DNA of 64,000 bases from Norana najaformis. Taxonomy: Eukaryota > Annelida > Clitellata > Crassiclitellata > Hormogastridae. This document shows, piece after piece, positions 21,801 to 31,849 of this stretch. A program made the translations under genes and the position numbers. Position 1 is the first letter of the stretch. Every line of letters starts with the position of its first letter. The stretch spans positions 1,508,741 through 1,572,740 of the forward strand of contig OZ029922.1 of the NCBI GenBank assembly GCA_964023275.1, written 5' to 3'. Under the pieces are notes generated by a model. That model did no database searches, was not told where the DNA came from, and was given only the letters and a program-made list of their open reading frames with translations.

Positions 21801-24800
21801 CGTGGATTCGAATCCAGGTCTGGAGACCGACTGATCTCGAGGCGCGGGGGAAGAAGTACCAACTGGTCTGGGAACATCGGGTTCTCGTCGACATGGAGGC
21901 CTTTCCAGAGGGTGTCGTTCACCAGGTTTTATATTCATTTTCTGATCATTATTAATTAATATAATTGCTATAATTATTTGGTTATTTAATTGTTTTGAGT
22001 TTTCAACGTGTGCTTAAGAACGACACAGAGGAAATGGATTGGACACATACTGAGAGGTGATTCCCCTCTGAGAGATATCATAGGGGGAAGAATGGATGGG
22101 GAAAAGAGAAGGGAGATCTAGACAAATGCTGTTTGACTGGATGATGGTGAACGGTTAGGGCAAACTGAAGGAGGAGGCCCAACAACGTCAGCAATAGCGC
22201 CAGACTGTCTGTCAGAGCAAGCATTAGACTGCAAATCGTTGACTTAATTCTTCCTCATACAATTCCTAATCTTCTTCCTCCAACTCCTAACCCCCTTCTC
22301 CAACTCCTCCTCTTCCATATCCAACTTCTTTCCAGCTCCTCTCCTATACAGAGTATATACACCAACTCCTCCTATGCTTTATATTTCTTCGCCTCTTCTA
22401 TTTCCTACTCATTCTTTTTCCCTTTCTCCTCATTCTTTTTCCCTTTCTCCTCATTCTTTTTCCCTTTCTCCTCATTCTTTTTCCTTTTCTCCTCATTCTT
22501 TTTTCCTTTCTCCTCATTCTTTTTCCCTTTCTCCTCATTCTTTTTCCCTTTCTCCTCATTCTTTTTCCCTTTCTCCTCATTCTTTTTCCCTTTCTCCTCA
22601 TTCTTTTTCCTTTTCTCCTCATTCTTTTTCCCTTTCTCCTCATTCTTTTTCCCTTTCTCCTCATTCTTTTTCCCTTTCTCCTCATTCTTTTTCCCTTTCT
22701 CCTCATTCTTTTTCCCTTTCTCCTCATTCTTTTTCCCTTTCTCCTCATTCTTTTTCCCTTTCTCCTCATTCTTTTTCCCTTTCTCCTCATTCTTTTTCCT
22801 TTTCTCCTCATTCTTTTTCCCTTTCTCCTCATTCTTTTTCCCTTTCTCCTCATTCTTTTTCCTTTTCTCCTCATTCTTTTTCCCTTTCTCCTCATTCTTT
22901 TTCCCTTTCTCCTCATTCTTTTTCCTTTTCTCCTCATTCTTTTTCCCTTTCTCCTCATTCTTTTTCCTTTTCTCCTCATTCTTTTTCCCTTTCTCCTCAG
23001 TCTTTTTCCCTTTCTCCTCATTCTTTTTCCTTTTCTCCTCATTCTTTTTCCCTTTCTCCTCATTCTTTTTCCCTTTCTCCTCATTCTTTTTCCCTTTCTC
23101 CTCATTCTTTTTCCCTTTCTCCTCATTCTTTTTCCTTTTCTCCTCATTCTTTTTCCCTTTCTCCTCATTCTTTTTCCCTTTCTCCTCATTCTTTTTCCCT
23201 TTCTCCTCATTCTTTTTCCCTTTCTCCTCATTCTTTTTCCTTTTCTCCTCATTCTTTTTCCCTTTCTCCTCATTCTTTTTCCCTTTCCCCTCATTCTTTT
23301 TCCCTTTCTCCTCATTCTTTTTCCCTTTCTCCTCATTCTTTTTCCTTTTCTCCTCATTCTTTTTCCCTTTCTCCTCATTCTTTTTTCCTTTCTCCTCATT
23401 CTTTTTCTCTTTCTCCTCATTCTTTTTCCCTTTCTCCTCATTCTTTTTCCCTTTCTCCTCATTCTTTTTCCTTTTCTCCTCATTCTTTTTCCTTTTCTCC
23501 TCATTCTTTTTCCCTTTCTCCTCATTCTTTTTCCCTTTCTCCTCATTCTTTTTCCCTTTCTCCTCATTCTTTTTCCCTTTCTCCTCATTCTTTTTCCCTT
23601 TCTCCTCATTCTTTTTCCCTTTCTCCTCATTCTTTTTCCCTTTCTCCTCATTCTTTTTCCCTTTCTCCTCATTCTTTTTCCCTTTCTCCTCATTCTTTTT
23701 CCTTTTCTCCTCATTCTTTTTCCCTTTCTCCTCATTCTTTTTCCCTTTCTCCTCATTCTTTTTCCCTTTCTCCTCATTCTTTTTCCCTTTCTCCTCATTC
23801 TTTTTCCTTTTCTCCTCATTCTTTTTCCCTTTCTCCTCATTCTTTTTCCCTTTCTCCTCATTCTTTTTCCCTTTCTCCTCATTCTTTTCCCTTTCTCCTC
23901 ATTCTTTTTCCTTTTCTCCTCATTCTTTTTCCCTTTCTCCTCATTCTTTTTCCCTTTCTCCTCATTCTTTTTCCTTTTCTCCTCATTCTTTTTCCCTTTC
24001 TCCTCATTCTTTTTCCCTTTCTCCTCATTCTTTTTCCCTTTCTCCTCATTCTTTTTCCCTTTCTCCTCATTCTTTTTCCCTTTCTCCTCATTCTTTTTCC
24101 CTTTCTCCTCATTCTTTTTCCTTTCTCCTCATTCTTTTTCCCTTTCTCCTCATTCTTTTTCCCTTTCTCCTCATTCTTTTTCCTTTTCTCCTCATTCTTT
24201 TTCCTTTTCTCCTCATTCTTTTTCCCTTTCCCCTCATTCTTTTTCCTTTTCTCCTCATTCTTTTTCCCTTTCTCCTCATTCTTTTTCCTTTTCTCCTCAT
24301 TCTTTTTCCCTTTCTCCTCATTCTTTTTTCCTTTTCTCCTCATTCTTTTTCCCTTTCTTCTCATTCTTTTTCCCTTTCTCCTCATTCTTTTTCCCTTTCT
24401 CCTCATTCTTTTTCCCTTTCTCCTCATTCTTTTTCCTTTTCTCCTCATTCTTTTTCCCTTTCTCCTCATTCTTTTTCCCTTTCTCCTCATTCTTTTTCCT
24501 TTTCTCCTCATTCTTTTTCCCTTTCTCCTCATTCTTTTTCCCTTTCTCCTCATTCTTTTTCCCTTTCTCCTCATTCTTTTTCCTTTTCTCCTCATTCTTT
24601 TTCCCTTTCTCCTCATTCTTTTCCCTTTCTCCTCCATTTCCTACTCCAATTCATCCTTCTGCAAGCCCGACAAACATACACATGGCGTTTATATAACGTC
24701 TTAGTATGTATATATGTATATATACACGTATTGTATGTATACATACATGTGTATATATGCATGCACACATAAATACATACTCGCATACATCAGTACATAA

Positions 24801-27800
24801 TTACATACATACATAGTATATGCATGCATACATAAATAAATAAATACATACATACACATCTACAAATATACTTACGTACATACTTACGTACATACACATA
24901 TACATTCATACCAAGATTCATACATACATACGTAGATACATATATATATTGTAGTTCAGCGTGAATGCTTCCCACGTGCCAATTGAGACGGGCGACATGA
25001 TTGGCTGGACCTTCGAGGAGGAAACCGATGGCCCCATCGGGTTCGACCCCTTGCCTGGAGCAAAGACCCTCTACCGGACCCTGACGTCGAGGGACTTCCC
25101 GAGGCTCGGGCTCGTTTACGAATTCCAGGCTGAGCCACTGAACGCAGCCTTCTCAGTGGCCGTCGAGGTCTTCGAGTACGATGCCTGCTCCAGATGTGGT
25201 GATGGGACACTACCATTGGAACCACTGCGTACGATCAAGATCAGTCTCTGTAGCACATACCACCTCAAACACTGTCTCTCTTCTCTCCTTTCTCACTCTC
25301 CCCTCTCTCTCTCTTGCTCTCTCTCTCTCTCTGCTCTCCTCTCACTCCTCTCTATCTATCTATCTATCTATCTATTTCTCTCCTCTCTCCCTCTCCTCTC
25401 TTTCCCCTCTCTTTCTCTGTCTTGCTCTCTCTCTCTCTCCTCTCCTCTCTTCTCTTCCCTCCTGCCCTTCCTCCCTCTCTGAGTTTACATAATAGATAGA
25501 CCCACAGCGGCTTAAACCCCAATCTCTCAACTTATAAATAAACACGTATTACGCTCTACGAGCAAATGGGTGGATTACGATACACACCCGCACACACACA
25601 CAAGTATGTCCTTTTATGAGCGCGGAATATATTAGACTTCGTCTAACTACACGCATACATAAACATGTATATGTATGTTTATACATGAATATATGTAGTC
25701 CTTCTGACATATATATATATATGTTTATAGAGGAGTATATACATAATAGACAGTCCTTCTGGCAATGGTTGTCTAAGTCCGGATAAGATCTCAACGCGTC
25801 TTCGTCCTTTTAATTCGATACTTGGCTTCATTATTATTTATGACGTAATAACGGAACTGTCCGCGTGCATTATGACTTCCGGCGTACGCTTCACTTGGCG
25901 CTATATCATCAAACACCCAAGCAGCAGCAGCAACTATGCAAGGCCTCGGAAATAAATAGCATCTGCTGTACTCAGAATGCATATTTGTAGATATAGATGC
26001 GTAGTCATATATACGACCTATAGAAAGGTTTGCATGTACAAACATTTCATGTATACGTATATGTACGTTTGGGGATACATTTATATGGAAATATATATGA
26101 GTCTGTATACATGTATCTATGTTTATATAGATACTTGGTCATATATAAGTGTATATAGAGCGTGTATACCTATATAGATATTAGTATACAAGTATATTGA
26201 TAGTGTGAGTCTGTATAGGCCTACATGTTCGTATTCGAATATAGACACTTGGTCATATATAAGTGCATATAGGTCCTGCATATCTATATACACGAATAGA
26301 TATGAATATATATAGTTCCAAGCACTGGGGCATAAGGGGTGACTTGCAATTGTGCTCCTGGTTCGTTCCTATCTGTCTCATTGCGTAGCTTCGATGCCCA
26401 TGAGTTCAGCGGTGCATGCTTGCTGCTCAGATGGAATCCGCCCGAATATAAAATCGGCATTTCACGCTGCAACACCCCCATAGTCTTAATTCGCTCGGAA
26501 ACTCCCGTGACAGTCATTAGACTTTTCTCCATGGACAACGTTTAACGATCGCACTTTGAGATACTACGCCGATTTCTCTGCCATGTCAGGCACACGAGCA
26601 AATGCATAAGATCATCGCAAACACCGTTACACGTTCTATACTTAACCAAAGACGTCAACACAGGACCCAGTTTAACGTTTAAAACTATGCTAAGTTAACT
26701 AACGCAAATGCTAAAAACCGACACACACCGTCCCTGCCAGAAGTGGGACAAAGATGTTAGTCTAGACATGAATTCCATGAATGGCAAGCACCCCATCTTG
26801 TCCCCATGTATGAGCACTCATGCAAACATTGTAATTCGTTTAAATCTAATAATAAACCTGCTCCAGCGTAAGTATCAAAGTAAATCGCCCTAGTTAAGCA
26901 TAAAAATCTTTGCTAATTCATTTATAAGCTATCGCAAACTTCGTTACAACAAGACCTACTCAACCAAGAGCATAAAACGCCATAGGGTTTGAAAACTTCT
27001 CTACATAAATGCTTGAAATGAATGAATGGATAAATAAATGAATGAATTTAAAGTATTTAACCCTATTTTATCCTTCTTGCTCTACTAGCTGTTAGTGACT
27101 CGACCAACTAACTGCTATAGAAAGCCCTAACCAGTTTTAGAAGGCACAATAATGACTTACTAGTTTCTCCGACTTATCAGATTTAGACCTGGCATCTCCA
27201 ATGGATTAGAGCTTTGACTACAAATTCCCTTGAATCGCCCATCGATTGATGCTTTTAGGAATAACGAATAACGGCGCTAAAGAAGTCATTGGATTAGATT
27301 AGATTTTAATGCATCTTCAAGATATGAGCAAGTCTTATTAGATTACAAAGCCTAATCTTAACGTGGATGTCTGGGTTCCATTATGAGACTGAATACATTT
27401 TAATGGTCTTTGGTTAGTGATAAATAATTTCTGTGCATTTCACTAATTATGTTCAGATGAAGACGAGAGTTTACCCGGGGATTTTGCAGGAGAAGCTTCA
27501 AAAGACTCGAATCTTGCCAAGTTGAAAGAAGCCGAATCGTGTTAGTTACAGGCTATTATATCGTATGCTATTACACTGTAAATATATATTGCATTCCAAT
27601 GTATTTGCCAATTTATATAACGCCTCTTTGAGAAAAACTAATCATGGGCGTCCCGACATGACAGCCAGGAGAAAACATGTGAGTTTAAGGCAGAGTTGTA
27701 GCAATCCTTCCTCTCACAGCCACCTGTTCAAAGGGGCAGCAGCGGTGAAGGATCTCACCCGATAAATTCATAGAAAACTGAGCAAGGTCGAGGCCATACG

Positions 27801-30314
27801 GTCGTTGTAAAAATTATTGCTCAAATAATGACTCTACCTACTCGGTAGGTGTCTGTAGACGCACGTGGTCTACCTTTCTCTCTGTGTTTGGGTTACTCTA
27901 AGCGTACGTGCTAATATATGCTTGCATACTCGTGTGCTTGTAAAATAGATTTGCTCAGGTGTTGGCTTGTAACTGAATCTTCATTACGCCTTTGAACCTA
28001 TTAATAACTTTGCTGGATTCAAACGCAACATAATCAACTACAGACGCAGAACCTGCCCCAACAATCCCGTCATAAAAATTAATCATAGTAATCGCAAATA
28101 TGTGGCACGGTAGCTGATTGGTTAGAGCGCTCGGCCTGTAACGCGTAGAGTAAGGGTTCGATCCTTCCCCTTGGTGGTGTACAGGGTTCTTGAGCAAGTC
28201 CTTCACGCACAACTGTTCAGCGCTATAGCTGCTCTGTCGCATGGTCGTGTATGCACTGCTGAACTTTGGAAAGAGGGCAATATAAAATACAGTTGTGTTG
28301 TAAATATACTGTCAACTATTAAAGACCACGCTTCTGTAATGTAATGTATGGTAGGCCTGACTAAAAAGGAAAAGTAGAAATTTTCACGCGTTATGTCTTC
28401 TATAAACGCAGAACGTGACAAAACATCTAAACGAATAAAAGGCCGAAATATCGATGCAGGTAGCGCCACATATGGAGTGAATTGGTAACGGGCGGGAACT
28501 GTCAACAAAACATAGCATGATCTAAAAATATCACACAACGTAACATATAATTACATAATATTACATAACATAACAAAACCTAACCTAACATAACTTGGGT
28601 TTAAGAGGTCCAGATGTTATGTTGTGTTATGCTGACAGACCTCGGCCGGTAACAATTCATTCAATCCAGCCATGCAGGGCCTCTATTGGTCCGTGTTCTG
28701 GGAGTCTGCGAGAGACTGACATAGGAAGTCTTCTCCAGCTACATAGGCATCATTTGGCTGGAGAAGAACTTGTTCTTTAGAACTGGAATATCAAGAAAAG
28801 AATCCACAGAAGAAGAAAAGATCAGTCTCCTTTATGATAACCCCGACAGACACCCACTGTAAGTGTAATTGCAATCAGAAATTTATATAGCGCCGCTTCA
28901 GAGAAACTAATCAGAGAAGCTCTCTACCTCTACGATGCTACATGTCATTAAGAACAGACAGTTCATCAGTTAGCAAGCGATGTTCAAATGACTAGAAAGT
29001 CACCAGCGGTGGTCTCCCTCACACACGCAGAGCCCAACGAAAGGATGGACACGAAGTGTTAACGACTTCGCTTCCTTAGCCTCGGCGTACGAGGACGGGT
29101 GGCCGGAGGGGACTGAGTACGCTGATAGTGTACGATCAGCGTACTCAGTTTACACCTGAGCTCGCTAGGGGCGCAAGTGAAGCAGATAACTCGAAACTTA
29201 TTTCTGCCCTGGTGGGGATTTGAACATCTGAACTCTCGGTAGAAAGTTCAGCCGCTAACCATCTAATCATTAGACTATCGCGCAAATAACTAATTAACTA
29301 ATTAAATGCACAGTAATGCTTATGACGTCATGCATATCAGACGAATCAACATTATCATAATCATCAATCATTACCGTTATCATCACTAATTAACTAACTA
29401 AATAGACATTTATGCTTATGACGTCATGCATATCAGACGCATCAACATTATCATAATCATCATCATTACCGTTATCATCACTAATTAACTAACTAAATAG
29501 ACATTTATGCTTATGACGTCATGCATATCAGACGCATCAACATTATCATAATCATCATCATTACCGTTATCATCACTAATTAACTAACTAAATAGACATT
29601 TATGCTTATGACGTCATGCATATCAGACGCATCAACATTATCATAATCATCATCATTACCGTTATCATCACTAATTAACTAACTAAATAGACATTTATGC
29701 TTATGACGTCATGCATATCAGACGCATCAACATTATCATAATCATCATCATTACCGTTATCATCACTATTACCACTACAGATCTGTTGCATGCACTGGTA
29801 TGGTATGTTCGTGGTATTGTCCGTTGCTACAGCGGGGCATCGTACGGGAAACGACGTTAGTGTTATAGTCGGTCCCGTGCTGGGAATTGTCGTTCTCGCC
29901 CTAGGTGTCGCCAACATCGCTCTCTACGTCAGTCATCGCCAAATACAGAACAAGTAAGTATGATCATACAGTACAATAAAATACGATACGATACAATACA
30001 ATACAATGCAATACAATACAATGTAAAGTGAATTTTAGTACACTAAAAAGAGAATTGATGAAACTGCCATCGTTCGTTACTGTGCCATTTACGATCAGTT
30101 TCCTTTCACCGATTGGAAAATGTATGCTTGTGTACATGTATCAAAGTACTTATATAGCGCATCTTAACAAATTCACGAGGGTGCTGAATAATTCACCGTC
30201 AGAGTGTTTTTGACGACAGACTGTCATTTGAATTCTATGGAATGGATTTGATTTTGTTACAGGAACAACAGGAGCCAACGGAATAGCACCAGGTCAGCGA
30301 ATTCCTCTTTGTAA
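18747..30314 (+). CDS. Five-exon gene for a 271-residue type I membrane protein
   Basis: Coding exons are 18747-18840, 21621-21925, 24955-25198, 29833-29953 and 30263-30314. The 816 nt give 271 residues plus TAA. Exon-end phases (1, 0, 1, 2) agree at all four joints, and every intron is GT-AG. Residues 1-22 are a hydrophobic signal peptide ([16 protein letters not shown]). Residues 32-208 are an extracellular domain rich in beta pattern, with RIQVWRP at 95-101, YQLVWEHRV at 111-119 and [10 protein letters not shown] at 142-151. There are N-glycosylation sequons at N68 and N137, and only two cysteines (211, 214) before the membrane. Helix 223-247 ([18 protein letters not shown]) precedes a basic tail of 24 residues ending SSL. 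From memory, QVWRP...IPVxxGDxIGW occurs in unnamed extracellular domains of many marine invertebrates; I know no function. A surface receptor or adhesion role is inference. An extra skipped exon or another 3' end is possible. Confidence 0.72.
18945..19122 (+). mobile_element. tRNA-headed SINE (type C), near full length, in intron 1
   Basis: The order is GGTTAGAGCACTCGGCTTG (box A region), GGGTTCGAGC (box B), GGATCTTTAGCAAGTCC, GGTGCCATCGATTGATGA, AGTGGCGCCTAATAAATG, and a short (AAT) end. It gives the reading order for the other type C copies. Confidence 0.8.
19190..19350. repeat. Purine-rich (AGACAGAG) tract
   Basis: AGACAGAGACGAGGACAGAC-like low complexity inside intron 1. Bases 19360-19840 are unique-looking, with no exon I can support. 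Confidence 0.65.
19845..20310. repeat. (GGAT)n microsatellite, degenerate
   Basis: GATGGATGGATG units with many variants across about 460 bases of intron 1. A further GGAT run is at 20515-20535 and (GT)n at 20565-20580. Confidence 0.9.
20715..21065. repeat. (CAGT/CAGA) run, then T-rich TTCTTCTTGTTC tract
   Basis: CAGGCAGTCAGTCAGTCAGAC is followed by 200 bases of TTCTT/TTGTTC low complexity in intron 1. Bases 21070-21620 are unique-looking without a supported exon. Confidence 0.75.
21621..21925 (+). CDS. Exon 2: first half of the extracellular domain
   Basis: Acceptor GGGCTTCTTTGACAG|ATCTCG. The frame is fixed by the phase 1 donor of exon 1 (G + AT = Asp). It is open for 102 codons and ends GTTCACCAG|GTTTTA on a codon boundary. 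It contains [24 protein letters not shown] and [14 protein letters not shown]. Codon use is GC-rich at third positions, unlike the AT-rich intron around it. Confidence 0.75.
22395..24640. repeat. 2.25-kb satellite of a 21-bp pyrimidine unit, in intron 2
   Basis: About 107 copies of a 21-base unit beginning CATTCTTTTTCC and ending TTTCTCCT. Most variation is C/T at one position (CCCTTT or CCTTTT); a few units are 20 or 22 bases (near 23885, 24120, 24325 and 24618). The plus strand is almost purely pyrimidine apart from one A per unit. Because 21 is divisible by three, reading frames stay open for up to 776 codons (PHSFSLS heptads on plus, RMRRKGK on minus). These are artefacts: the array lies between two phase-matched exons. 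Diverged pyrimidine sequence precedes it from 22250. Confidence 0.95.
24690..24950. repeat. (ACAT/GTAT) microsatellite before exon 3
   Basis: A TTTATATAACGTC repeat tail at 24690 leads into TATGTATATA and then ACATACATAC units that run to within a few bases of the exon 3 acceptor. Confidence 0.85.
24955..25198 (+). CDS. Exon 3: second half of the extracellular domain
   Basis: Acceptor ATATATATTGTAG|TTCAGC, phase 0, continuing exon 2 as [20 protein letters not shown]. It stays open through [18 protein letters not shown] and [16 protein letters not shown]. Donor AGATGTG|GTGATG leaves one base (phase 1), as exon 4 needs. This donor is the weakest of the four splice calls. Confidence 0.68.
25260..25482. 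repeat. (CT)n-rich tract with a (CTAT) run
   Basis: CTCTCTCTCT and CTATCTATCTATC just after exon 3. Pyrimidine low complexity, intronic. Confidence 0.9.
25600..26320. repeat. AT-rich (ATAT/GTAT) intronic sequence
   Basis: Repeated ACACTTGGTCATATATAAGTG copies (26130-26150 and 26250-26270) and long AT dinucleotide stretches. No exon supported. Confidence 0.6.
26320..27140. other. Intronic; no exon confirmed
   Basis: The 68-codon plus frame at 26339-26545 (ends [12 protein letters not shown]) lacks a good acceptor/donor pair and its phase was not testable. I leave it out of the gene model. Confidence 0.4.
27145..27360 (+). mobile_element. SINE-like repeat (type B), plus strand
   Basis: TCGCCCATCGATTGATGC, TAACGGCGCTAAAGAAGTCA, then TTGGATTAGATTAGATTTT. 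The GATTA repeats at the tail are the usual end of this type. Confidence 0.65.
27590..27815 (+). mobile_element. SINE-like repeat (type A) in intron 3
   Basis: Left edge AATTTATATAACGCC; core AGCAGCGGTGAAGGATCTCA, CCCGATAAATTCATAG, GGTCGAGGCCATACGGTCG. The core is the plus-strand form of the sequence inverted at 5398, 43345, 44486 and 58455. Confidence 0.7.
28095..28265 (+). mobile_element. tRNA-headed SINE (type C)
   Basis: GATTGGTTAGAGCGCTCGG (box A), GGGTTCGATCC (box B), GTTCTTGAGCAAGTCC, TTCAGCGC. It lacks the far tail. Bases 28270-28860 hold only a (CATAAC) tract at 28540-28600. Confidence 0.75.
28868..29290 (-). mobile_element. tRNA-headed SINE-like composite, minus strand
   Basis: The left edge is AATTTATATAGCGCCGC; the right edge read on minus is GCGCGATAGTCTAATGATTA followed by a B-box-like GTTCAAATCCC. 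A perfect 15-bp hairpin (29112-29149) lies inside. Confidence 0.6.
29112..29149. other. Perfect 15-bp hairpin, 8-nt loop
   Basis: ACTGAGTACGCTGAT, loop AGTGTACG, then the exact complement ATCAGCGTACTCAGT. Confidence 0.8.
29285..29768. repeat. 95-bp tandem repeat, about five copies, each with TGACGTCA
   Basis: Units start every 95 bases (TGCTTATGACGTCATGCATA at 29318, 29413, 29508, 29603, 29698). Copies 2-5 look identical; the first differs slightly. The CRE palindrome TGACGTCA falls at 29324, 29419, 29514, 29609 and 29704, each followed by TGCATAT. The array ends 65 bases before exon 4. Confidence 0.92.
29833..29953 (+). CDS. Exon 4: transmembrane segment
   Basis: Acceptor CCGTTGCTACAG|CGGGGC; the phase 1 base from exon 3 completes GCG (Ala). 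It encodes [20 protein letters not shown] then [15 protein letters not shown], an uninterrupted 25-residue hydrophobic helix followed by basic residues. Donor AACAA|GTAAGTA is close to consensus and phase 2. Confidence 0.75.
30263..30314 (+). CDS. Exon 5: short cytoplasmic tail and stop
   Basis: Acceptor TTTGATTTTGTTACAG|GAACAAC; AA + G gives Lys. It reads [16 protein letters not shown] then TAA at 30312-30314. The last three residues (SSL) fit a class I PDZ-ligand pattern, a weak hint. An internal CCAG|GTCAGC at 30292 could serve as a donor, giving a 30-nt microexon and a longer tail. Confidence 0.65.
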
Positions 30315-31250
30315 ATAATATTGATAATGCATTGATAAATGTCCAAGAAATGAAAAGGACTTACACGTCACATCCTAATACTAACCCGACACGATATGGC
30401 TTAACTTCATATCCCCTTCCAGCGTCGTATCAATAACACTAAGCGGCCGCGGTGAATGTATTAATAGCTTAATGTAGCGCCTTATGGGTACTTCTCAACT
30501 ACCACATTTTCTAGTAGCGGTTAGGAACTTCTGGAACTTACGAATTCTGTCGTGTATTTTTGTAGCAAGAAGCACGAAGAGACAAAACAAGTGAGACCCG
30601 TAGAGACTTGAAGCAATCTAAATCCAATCGATACGCATGACTGAACACGACGAAATCCAATGACGCGGATGGACAAATACCACAATATTTCTTTTATAAG
30701 TTCTATTTTAAAATTCTGCAAATATCTGAACTTTCCAACAGAACTATCCAATCCAATCGTTGGATCGGATTGGATCAGATTAGATTAGGACGCCTTAGGT
30801 TAAATTGGGTGTAATTAGATCTAGTCGACTTAGAATATGATCAGGATTAGATAGAGATTAGATTAGATCAGCTTATGAAAGCGGATAATCCCTTCAGACT
30901 GGATAACCTATGATTGTACTTCATCGTAAAGTTTCAATAAGTTTCATGCCGATTTGAGAGTTCGCTTAAAGCGTCATACCCCGCTGGTTCCCCGCAATAC
31001 AGCCCGCACTGTCTGCACTTAGTCCTCCTAACGTGGTACTAATCAAGTCAGCACGAGACTGCGGCTTCATGATATTCGTCCGAAACCGCACCTCACCATT
31101 GCTTCATAGCGGAATAGACCTAAGTTTCCTGCTGGGATAGACAGAATTTCCGAGGCAAAGCGAGTTCGTACCAGCCGGACACCTGCGAGCACTCCTGCAT
31201 TCAGGGTGGCCTCGGTCAAATTTCTGCGGATTTACAGCTCAAGATGGAGC
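30315..31250. other. Intergenic; (GATTA)n run at 30750-30880
   Basis: Variants of GGATTGGATCAGATTAGATT. TAATGTAGCGCCTTATGGG at 30468 is a repeat tail. No AATAAA lies within the first kilobase after the stop at 30314. Confidence 0.5.
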
Positions 31251-31289
<39 letters not shown>

Positions 31290-31565
31290 AACAAAAGACA
31301 AAAAAACAGGCAGACGGACGACAGATACAAGTTACCACACAGCTGCACTTACTAATGCACATTAACGTCTTTAAGTGGCTCTAAATATGCGCTAAATAAA
31401 TATTTATATACATGGATACATTTACACACAGACAAGTTTAAGTTTAGACAAAAATATGTAAACATAAATGAAGAAGTGCTCTTTACTCAAGAAAAGAATT
31501 GCGAAGATCGAGTTACCCCGTATTATTTTTCAACTTAGAAAAACTAAGCTTCTTATACGGATGGA
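31250..31565. repeat. (CAGA)n run, repeat tail and dispersed repeat E (copy 1)
   Basis: CAGACAGACAGAC lies at 31253-31290. ATGCGCTAAATAAATATTTA at 31386 is a tail. Then AAGTTTAGACA, AGAATTGCGAAGATCGAGTT and ACCCCGTATTATTTTTCAAC follow. The last part recurs at 36966-37085 in the same order after a GGCGCTATATAAT tail. Confidence 0.7.
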
Positions 31566-31654
31566 CGGACGAAGACACACAGACACACACACACAGAGGC
31601 AGATACATACACAGACACAGACTTAAACAACACTAGCAGATAGATATACACTAT

Positions 31655-31845
31655 GCGATGGGACTCCTTCAGTTGGGTTCTTCGGGTGTGCGAGGGTTTC
31701 CCTGTGGTGACTCTTCTAGTTATCCGAGCATTGTTTACTTAACGACGAACGTTTTGTTCTTAATGACTTAGGCATATTTAGGCTACCATACGCGACGCTG
31801 TTGTAAGGTACTCAAAAGGCGCTATATCAAGTGTATGAATACTAA
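31655..31845 (+). mobile_element. Dispersed repeat D (copy 1)
   Basis: CTTCAGTTGGGTTCTTCGGG, TTATCCGAGCATTGTTTACT, AATGACTTAGGC, ACTCAAAAGGCGCTATATCA. Matches 38940-39118 along its length. Confidence 0.75.
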
Positions 31846-31849
31846 CTAA

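Noticed and set aside
22374-24704. 776-codon plus ORF (PHSFSLS heptads) and minus ORFs of 494 and 252 codons
   Set aside because: They are the translation of a stop-free 21-bp satellite lying between two phase-matched exons of another gene. Length changes in single units shift the frame, which a real coding repeat would not tolerate.
26339-26545. Extra exon of the type I membrane gene
   Set aside because: The frame is open, but no acceptor/donor pair fits between exon 3 (phase 1 out) and exon 4 (phase 1 in).
29318-29768. CRISPR-like array of regular repeats
   Set aside because: Units are contiguous 95-bp tandem repeats without unique spacers, in an animal intron.
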